A stretch of 64,000 bases of DNA from Lota lota (Eukaryota > Chordata > Actinopteri > Gadiformes > Lotidae): assembly GCA_026745465.1 (NCBI GenBank), contig JACYXH010000409.1, forward strand, positions 62,501 through 126,500, read 5' to 3'. The position numbers and the translations under genes are program-made. Position 1 is the first letter of the stretch. Every line of letters begins with the position of its first letter. Positions 40,690 to 64,000 of this stretch are shown here, one piece after another. The notes beneath the pieces were generated by a model. It was given only the letters and a program-made list of their open reading frames with translations. It ran no database searches and was not told the origin of the DNA.

Positions 40690-41130
40690 GTTTACCTCTC
40701 TCTCTCCTCCACCCTCCCTCACTCTCCCTATCCCCCCATCTCTCTCTCTCTCCCCTCCGCCCTCCCTCACTCTCCCTATCCCCCCACCTCTCTTGCTCTC
40801 CCTCCCTATCTCTCACCCTCTCTCTCTCTATCTCTGTCACTCACTCCTCCACCCTCCCTACTCTCTTGCTCCTCCACCCTCCCTCACTCCCTAGCCCCTC
40901 ATCTCTCTCTCCCTTACTCTCCCTGCCTCTAATCTTTTCTGTCTCCTCCATCCTCCCTTAGTTTCTCTCTCCCTCTCGCTCCCTGTCTCTCTCTCCCTCA
41001 CTCTCTCCCCTCATCTCCCTCCCTCTCTCATCATTCAATTATTTTGTAGTTGTCTTCCATCCTCCCTTACTCTGATTCTCCCTCTTTTCTATCTCTCTTA
41101 CTCTCTCCCCCCCCCCCCCCCCCCCCCCCC
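40690..41130. repeat. TC/CCCT pyrimidine tract ending in a 24-bp C run
   Basis: Repeats of CTCTCCCTATCCCCCCA-like units (about 40720-40800), poly-C 41107-41130. Confidence 0.92.
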
Positions 41131-41171
41131 ACCCCAACTCTCCTCCCTCTCTATTGGTCATCGCATCACTA

Positions 41172-41303
<132 letters not shown>

Positions 41304-41329
41304 CTTAAACAGAGATACAGATGCGCTGG

Positions 41330-41732
41330 GATGCCACTTGCTAACGTGCAGTCCTTTCATGCGCGTCTCTCGTCTCCCTCAGTCTCTCTCCTCCTCGATC
41401 CGTGATCGTCATAACACTCCGCGCTGCTGGCTACTTTCCCAGCCCTCCCTCCCTCCAACTCTCCCTCCTGTAGTGAGACCCAATAGTGTCGCTGGGGGAG
41501 ACGGGAGCCTGAGGAGTGGTGAATGGGGGGCGTAGAGCGGATCATCACGGCTGGTTGCCTCTCGTGCTCTAGTGCTGGGTAGGGAGAGGATGGCAAAGGA
41601 ACCGCGCGCTAGCATCCCGAACACACCGAAGCGGTGCGCCAGCGAGACAGGAACTCACCCCTCGACACCGGATCACACGGACGGCTCTCCGGCTCTGCTT
41701 CCCACGCGGCAGCGGCTAAATCCCGGGTAGAG
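41330..41732 (+). promoter_or_regulatory. ndst3: Candidate ndst3 promoter and non-coding first exon
   Basis: The first clearly CpG-rich stretch before the gene, with many CG dinucleotides between about 41560 and 41760, ending in a strong donor (AG then GTAAGTGG at 41733). It has no long ORF in keeping with a 5' untranslated exon. It lies 4.2 kb upstream of the start codon and directly downstream of a (TG)64 tract. Inferred from composition, donor quality and position only; no TATA box is evident. Confidence 0.4.
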
Positions 41733-41740
41733 GTAAGTGG
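41733..41740 (+). promoter_or_regulatory. Candidate splice donor of the 5' UTR exon
   Basis: GTAAGTGG preceded by AGAG is close to the vertebrate consensus. It would splice to an acceptor at 45427 or 45801. Confidence 0.4.
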
Positions 41741-42590
41741 GCGAGCCGATCTACGCACCCACTCGCCCTGTGTCTCCGCAGCTGCTTCACCGCAAACTCA
41801 CGGTTAGGTACACAAAGACGGGGACGCACAAACTCTCGGGGCGCGCAATTGCATCCTCGTGCACTTTGAGCTGATCATTCAGCACGACAAGGCAGGCGAG
41901 TTGATTCTATTTCAACCCAATTACGACACGCATTATCTGCGTTTATCCAGCTTAATATCCGTCCCTCCGTTACCGTGAATACAACATCGGACACATGGTC
42001 AAGCGCATACACCTTAAATCCTAGTCCTTAGCGTGAAATGTCTAACTTCCCAAAACCAGAGAGAATACTGTTGTTAGTTATACGAATGGTAATAAAACAT
42101 CATTTTCAATAATAATTAAAACAACAATATATATATTATATCAACATAACAATATATATACATATAATAATATCAATATAATGGTGTATAATTATGCAAA
42201 TATGTAAGGTATTATATCAATGATTTAAAGAGAAAAGGTTGACAAGCGCAAAAAAAGAATAATTTTTATATGGTACATTTAATATTAATTGTAATATAGG
42301 TCTTTATATTATAATTATTCTAACCATTTGAAAAATATTTGATTTATGTTTATTCGAAGGAAGAGGAAAGCAACTTTTAGCGAAAACCCAAACTAATAAT
42401 AGTTGTATACTGTGGATTCAATCTCAGCACCCCCTCGTGGAGGTCCATAGAGAGACACAAACACCGGCTGAACGATTAGCCCACCTCCGGCGGTAGCACG
42501 TGAGGCTGGGGGTTATTTCAGCTCTCACTGCGGGGGGCTTTCTAACACTGCATAGCAAACACCCTCTGTCCCTTTTGAATTACGTACAAA
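41740..42590. other. Unique DNA after the candidate first exon
   Basis: CpG-containing to 41900, then strongly AT-rich 42060-42370. No coding exon seen. Confidence 0.45.
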
Positions 42591-42984
42591 CAACCCCTCT
42601 CTCTCTCTCTCTCTCTCTGTCATTCCACATAGGCTGGCTACCAACACCCAACTATCCATTCAGCCGCTTCCGTTCACCCTGAACAAGGCCTAATTGTATC
42701 TTTTAAAAAAACAAACCACCTTACTTGAAAATAAAAGCTCATTATGATCTCTTTAAAACAAGATATTTATCCTTGGCCCCTTTAGAGAGGGAGAAGGAGG
42801 GAGAGGGAGGGAGACGCAGATGAAAGAGACAGGGCCTTTTCTCCTCTCTCCGAGCTATACAATAACATGCTAATCCCTCTCTTTTTGTCTCTCTATAATT
42901 CATGGCGTTTTGTTCCATCAGCGCTCTATTCTCCGACTCTCTGCGCTGGCTCTTCTGCCTCTTGTAACTTCATGCTTTCACTCC

Positions 42985-43365
<381 letters not shown>

Positions 43366-43629
43366 CCACTTTCACTCATTTTGTTTATCTCTATCTCCCC
43401 TCCTACCTTTCTCTCATTGTTTCTTGGTCTCTGTGTTCCTCTTTCTCCACCCTTCCTCCCCACCCCTCTCCTCATATTAGATTAGACTGGCGGGCGGGGG
43501 GGAATCTGAACTCTGATTCTGTGGTTAATTCACTTGATTAAAAGTTCAGGAATTAGGACAGCAGTCAGATTAGAGGGACACACACGACCCAGCTCAGCTG
43601 CAGCGGCCATCACTGTCCAGCCATTGACC

Positions 43630-43855
43630 ACATCTCCCTCCCTCCCGCCCTTTCCATCGCTCTCTTCCTTTCTCTCTCTCTACCTTTCGTGCTTGCTTGC
43701 TCGCTACCTTGCTACCTCCCTCTCTCCCCCTCTATCTATGTCTCCCTCTCCTCTCTCCCCCCTCTCTCTTTCTACCTTTCTCTCTCGCTCCCTTTCTCCC
43801 TCTCTCTCTTCCTTTCTCCCTCACTCCCTCCCTCCCTGACCCTTTCTCTCTCTGC
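43630..43855. repeat. Imperfect pyrimidine tract
   Basis: CCCTCTCTCC and TTTCTCCCTC words. Confidence 0.88.
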
Positions 43856-43952
43856 CGTCGTATAAGCAGATAAACAGGCAGTTGTTGTTATTTCGGGATG
43901 TTTTACATGCTCGTTTAACGGCCGTTTCACTTTGTTTTCTGCAGCAAGTGTC

Positions 43953-44101
<149 letters not shown>

Positions 44102-44173
44102 TCCCATATTCGTTTTTATGTTGGTGTATGTGTGGGTGTCTGTATGTGTGAATGATCAAATAGGTTTTTTGGC

Positions 44174-44420
44174 GTGTGTGTGTGTGTGTGTGTGTGTGTA
44201 CCAGAGGTTGGCTCAGCCTGGAGGCTGCAGGTTGTTTTCAATCAGCTCTCTGGCTGCCAGCTGTGCCCTCACACTCCCTGAGGTGCTACAACTTAGTTGG
44301 GACATGGCACACACACGTGGGGACGCACACGTTAACACACACACACACAAGGATGAACACACACACACACAAGGATGAACACACATACAAACACCTAAAC
44401 ACAGACACAAACAGAGGTAA
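44174..44420. repeat. TG run and CA/GGATGAA repeats
   Basis: (TG)n 44174-44199; CACACAAGGATGAACACA repeated at 44340-44385. Confidence 0.9.
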
Positions 44421-44668
44421 TGAATGCCTACTACCTGGCCATGCTTGAAGGATTTGGCCGGTTTGGTAAAACCCCATGTTAATTGTTGACGTTGTTTATG
44501 TTGAGATGCAAATCAGCCGTGATTTTTGTTAAACTCATCTCCTCTTGCGGTGTAGACGCATTCAAAATTAGGCAGTTGGCAAGCATTTGAACCAAACAAG
44601 TGTTTAGCAGCTCCCATAGCTGTATCTTTGTTTTGTCCAACCCAGGTAAGAGCATACTATGAACTTAT

Positions 44669-44701
44669 GTTCATATGTTCATAACTTATGAGCATATGAA
44701 C
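44669..44701. repeat. 33-bp near-perfect palindrome
   Basis: Arms GTTCATATGTTCATAA and TTATGAGCATATGAAC flank a single C; only one base pair is broken. Confidence 0.8.
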
Positions 44702-45034
44702 CCTAGATGGCAGTGTGAAAACTGATTTGAGAATGCAGAGCAACATTTCAATAAGTTGCAAGGGTAAGTGTAGGAGGGGGTGTTTTTTTTTTTACAGATT
44801 TAAACTTCTGAATCAAAATGAAGTGCTCAGTTCCTGGTTGAATGAATGAACGTAGAACAAGACTGTTAACTGAACACAATTTGACTTTTTCCCCACTGAG
44901 CCAGTCCATTGCAACCAGTGGGTTAAAGCAATAAAAAAAATCCAGTGTGATTCAAATTCCCCAACCGTGCTCATGACCAGGCCATTTAACTTTCAAAATT
45001 CAAACTGTTTGCTGGGAACAGTTAGAATGTCTCT

Positions 45035-45225
45035 GTGAGCATGCGCAGTGGCGTGTGAACACAGAATGCATGTGTGAATGCACTTGCCATCGCCACATTC
45101 TGAATGCTCTGCATTCAGAATTATGAGACTACCTATAACGCAGCCACTGTCTTCACTTAGAAGTCTAACTGCGTGCCTCAGTCGCTAAGTCCGTGAGCAT
45201 GCGCAGTGGCGTGTAAACACAGAAT
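45035..45225 (+). repeat. 33-bp direct repeat pair, 158 bp apart
   Basis: 45035-45067 and 45193-45225 share GTGAGCATGCGCAGTGGCGT and then GT(G/A)AACACAGAAT, differing at one base. The core GCATGCGCAG resembles an NRF1 half-motif. Confidence 0.75.
45097..45121. repeat. Perfect 11-bp hairpin
   Basis: ATTCTGAATGC, loop TCT, GCATTCAGAAT. Confidence 0.8.
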
Positions 45226-45401
45226 CAGAACTTGGATTGTGGATTTGTTCGTTTGTTAGTTTGGGAACCTTTGGAGAAAGTTACCTAGCCAGGCCAGTTT
45301 AGATGTGCTTAACTTGGTTGGACAAAACAAATGTACAGCTATGTGAGCTGCTAAACACTCGTTTGGATTTGTTTAAAGCCAAATCCTTTAACAAATCCAC
45401 T

Positions 45402-45427
45402 CTTCTCTTTTTCCCTTTTGTCTGCAG
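45402..45427 (+). promoter_or_regulatory. ndst3: Candidate 3' splice site upstream of the ndst3 start codon
   Basis: A long pyrimidine tract (CTTCTC, then TTTTTCCCTTTTG) followed by TCTGCAG ending at 45427. It is the strongest acceptor in the 5' flank. Using it would put TG and poly-C repeats in the 5' UTR; a weaker alternative is GGCTGTAG ending at 45801. Confidence 0.4.
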
Positions 45428-45448
45428 AAATAAATCATCGATCTGTGA

Positions 45449-45453
<5 letters not shown>

Positions 45454-45482
<29 letters not shown>
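45454..45482. repeat. (TG)n microsatellite
   Basis: About 13 units just downstream of the 45427 acceptor. Confidence 0.95.
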
Positions 45483-45630
45483 CTGAGTTTGACCCCATCG
45501 TGAGGACCAGAAGGAGAAGGCTGGATTCTACACCCCCTTTCCCGCTTGGTTGACCCTCGACCCCTTAAATTAGACACAGTTCCCCCGTCTCCCTGCCATG
45601 GTCACATGACAAACCCTGAGTGTCATTGAT

Positions 45631-45631
<1 letters not shown>

Positions 45632-45681
<50 letters not shown>

Positions 45682-45684
45682 ACA
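45632..45684. repeat. 36-bp C run joined to (AC)n
   Basis: Poly-C 45632-45667 followed by AC repeats; the reverse complement of the TG-then-G arrangement at 43957-44101. Confidence 0.97.
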
Positions 45685-45896
45685 CTCACACTCAAATACA
45701 CACACGTTCTCTCAAACACTTAAACAGACTCAAAGACACACACTCACTCACATTCATATGGACTCAAACACACACAGACCAGACGCTCTTTCTGGCTGTA
45801 GAAATCCAATCCTTATCACATAATTTGTCTCTTCACTGTACACATTTTGTGCACGCACCCACACCCACACCACACCCACACCCACACCCACAAACG

Positions 45897-61575
<15,679 letters not shown>

Positions 61576-61594
61576 GTGAGTAGAGAGGGGACAC

Positions 61595-61750
61595 ACACAC
61601 ACACACGCACATATGCATACTTATCCACATGCACACATATCAACACATGCACACATATTCACAAGCATACATATCAACACACACACACACACACACACAT
61701 ACACACACATGCCCATATATGCTACACACACTCTCTCACACACACACTCG
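61595..61750. repeat. CA repeats
   Basis: Interrupted CA with CATATCAACACATGCACACA-type units. Confidence 0.93.
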
Positions 61751-62397
61751 GTGACAGAATGGAGAAGGTTGCGTTTGTTTTTCTGTGGAGGGCGATGGGG
61801 TATTAAAATAGTATGTATTATGTTGCTTTCAAAGTTAAAGAAGTGGATAATTTGTGGGGAAATGAGTGCTTAACAGCTCTAGAGGAAAGGCTGAAGAGGC
61901 ATTAGGAATGTCATCATTCTTATAACAGATAAAATGACACTGGGGCGGTGTCCTCTCAAACAAAACACTAACCAGGTTTGGTGTCTACTCGGCTGTGGCT
62001 GTTTTCTCAAACTCACAGCCAATGGAAATGCTGCCTCAAGATAGCAGAGGCATTATTTAGACATCATTTCTGCAACTCGGCTTCTATGTAAATGAAGCAC
62101 TTGTTTAAAGGAGAAACACGGATGGAAAAATGGGTGCCGTCAGCTGCCAAAATGAGTTTACAAGATACAGCCTAAATGAGTACATAATACAGCAGATTCT
62201 GCCGATCTAATGAGATTTAATGTTCTTTTGAACGGAATAATCGGAGGATTACAATGGACTTTTATCATCTTTAATTCATTATTTCTCAATGGGCAACAAA
62301 TGTAGAAAATGATGAATCTTACGCTGATTGCTACTTGCAGTTTAAGACAGCAAATCAATGACGCTCTTTAAAGTCTGTCAGCTCAGCTTCGGTGTGT

Positions 62398-62705
62398 TAG
62401 TGTGTGTGTGTGTGTGTGTGTGTGTTTGTGTTGGAGCATTTGTGTGAATTTGTGTGTGTGTGTGTGTGTGTGTGTTTTAAGGCATGTATGTGAGATGAAT
62501 GCTGACAGAGCCTGCCCTTTAGAAACATGCTCCACATCAATTCAATATTTAATGGCTTTCCAATGCAGCAGAATTTATGGTTGACTTGGAATTGTCTGTG
62601 TTCTTCATGTGTATGCGTGTGTGTTTGTGCGTGTGAGTGTGTGCATGTGTTTGTGTCTGTGTGTGCTTATGTGCGTCTTTGTGTGTGTGCATTTTGCGTC
62701 TTTGT
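62398..62705. repeat. TG repeats
   Basis: 62398-62476 and 62608-62705. Confidence 0.93.
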
Positions 62706-63572
62706 GTCTACAAACATCCATTAAGAATGCCTCATTTCATGAAAGTGCACACCACAAACTAATCCAAACGCATTCCTGAAATCATTTCATGGCAGAAAGT
62801 GACACTTGGTCTTTGTGCCACGTCCCCATCTCTTACTCGTCAGTCAAGGCCTTTGTCAGTGTCTTCGATGCAACGCCCCTTTATTGACAAGCCAGCGAAT
62901 CACGCTTGGCACCAAAATTATCATACTGTATGGGACTGTTGTATGGAGAGTTGTCGCTGACAGCCACGTCAATTTTCTAATGACAAAATGAAAAACGCAC
63001 GCCTTTTTATTGCTTGTCACACCATCAAGACGGCCATGTCTTTGTGCTTATTTTTTGCATAACTCCAAGGGCTATTATGTGATTCAATAATGTAGCATTC
63101 TTTTTTTAGATGTTCAAAGTACACACAATAACATATTCAGAACCTCAGCAGACATGCAGAACAAAATGACTGAGGATTTAACATGAAGGGAAAAAAACAT
63201 GAACCAGGAGAAATGTAGGTTCTTATTTTGGCATGCTAACTTAATTTTCTAACTTCAGTTGATGACATCACTTACTAACTCAAAGTTAAAGGGTTCCTGC
63301 AGAGCCATACAAATAAAACATATATACCCTTTTCAAAGGGGACAACAGGGGGACAAAATTGGTAAAATTGTCATCCTATGCATGTGGCTAGCTTATCTGA
63401 TGTAAACAAAATTATAGTATATATGTAAAAAACTCCTAACACCTTCTCACCCACATCTAAGGGCAATACTTATAAAGTTAATTAAAACAATAGACAGGAA
63501 TAGATCAATGTTGGTGGAACCGTTAGCTGAAAATAATTGCCTGGAAAATAATTAACTTAAAATGTCAATCTT

Positions 63573-63652
63573 TCTCTGACTGGTACTGATTGCCATGGTA
63601 TCCTGTATCTCCATGGTACCAATCACCATGGTGTCTGTTCTCATTGCCATGC
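63573..63652 (+). promoter_or_regulatory. CCATGG (X-box-like) motif block, copy 2
   Basis: ATTGCCATGGTATCC, ATCTCCATGGTACC, ATCACCATGGTGTC and ATTGCCATGCC in 80 bp; homologous to the block at 60121. Confidence 0.4.
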
Positions 63653-63884
63653 CAGCATCCTTAGCTCTATTAGCTCCTCCAATTACATGGTGACCACATG
63701 AAGATTGTCTATATATAAAACCACGTAGGTTGCATTTGACAGATGACCCGTCATCTATTTTCTTCATTAAAACTCATGTGACAGCCTCATCAGACAACTC
63801 TTACGCACACACATTCTCTTTTTCTTCTTCAAAGAAAATGGATAACATCATCACATTAAATGAATCAAATAAAAACTGTCTCAG

Positions 63885-64000
63885 GCTATTCTGAGACAGA
63901 AGATGTGAAGGGTTCACGGTGTCCTGATGTCAGTGGGGAGCTGGTTCCACCATTGTGGAGCCAGGACAGCAAACAATCTGGATTTTGATGAGTGGCACCT
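63885..64000. mobile_element. Possible dispersed repeat at window end
   Basis: The segment containing GGGGAGCTGGTTCCACCATT and GGAGCCAGGACAGCAAAC reminds me of a fish interspersed repeat, but it is truncated by the window and I cannot name the family. Confidence 0.25.

Larger units (their letters stand above)
44591..45367. mobile_element. Foldback-like element with 54-bp inverted arms
   Basis: Arms 44591-44644 and 45314-45367 are inverted copies with about 48 of 54 positions identical, sharing for example TTGGACAAAACAAA and GAGCTGCTAAACACT in the right-arm sense. The 669-bp interior has a near-perfect 33-bp palindrome (44669-44701), a hairpin (45097-45121) and a 33-bp direct repeat (45035-45067 and 45193-45225). 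No ORF of note. A non-autonomous DNA transposon is likeliest. Confidence 0.55.
61576..64000 (+). other. ndst3: ndst3 intron after coding exon 4 (runs off window)
   Basis: Starts with the GTGAGT donor. Contains CA repeats (61590-61745), TG repeats (62395-62475, 62610-62700), then AT-rich unique DNA, a second copy of the CCATGG-motif block (63573-63652) and a possible dispersed repeat at the very end. No next exon was recognised. Confidence 0.7.

Noticed and set aside
45825-45896. Upstream in-frame ATG for ndst3
   Set aside because: It would add a His/Pro repeat tail ahead of the family-typical basic tail and membrane anchor; the ATG at 45897 fits better.

Overview
This window is vertebrate, almost certainly teleost fish, DNA. 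It carries one recognisable protein-coding gene in large, intron-separated pieces on the + strand, a decayed fish-type Tc1 transposon, several other interspersed-repeat relics, and an exceptional load of dinucleotide microsatellites ((CA/TG)n, (GA/TC)n, (AT)n) plus long G or C runs. Such microsatellite density is known from cod-like (gadiform) fishes, so I suspect that group, but this is an inference.

Layout. Bases 1 to about 41,300 contain no gene I can recognise: microsatellites and minisatellites separated by non-repetitive stretches, a hAT-like MITE (6402-6695), a possible second short inverted-repeat element (6938-7346), a fish dispersed repeat (13493-13760), a Tc1/mariner element with a dead transposase (18003-19207), two minisatellites (33616-34430; 35173-35760) and an unusual 142-bp DNA segment that can fold into a three-way junction (36831-36972). 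Around 41,330-41,732 the base composition becomes CpG-rich and ends in a good splice donor; I read it as a candidate promoter and non-coding first exon.

From 45,897 to 61,575 lie the first four coding exons of a heparan sulfate N-deacetylase/N-sulfotransferase of the NDST3/NDST4 clade (called ndst3 in fish). They encode residues 1-478: cytoplasmic tail, signal-anchor, lumenal stem and most of the N-deacetylase half. The sulfotransferase half must lie beyond base 64,000. All four exon frames join without a break. Introns: 46,902-56,946, 57,035-58,947, 59,103-61,389, and one that runs off the end.

The most interesting features are the three-way-junction foldback at 36,831-36,972, the way TG microsatellites and a TG-containing tandem duplication crowd the splice sites of ndst3, a 777-bp element with 54-bp inverted arms just upstream of the coding start, and an 18-bp minisatellite in which six of eight units carry CACGTG. 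I found no bacterial-type operon, CRISPR array, tRNA or rRNA gene.
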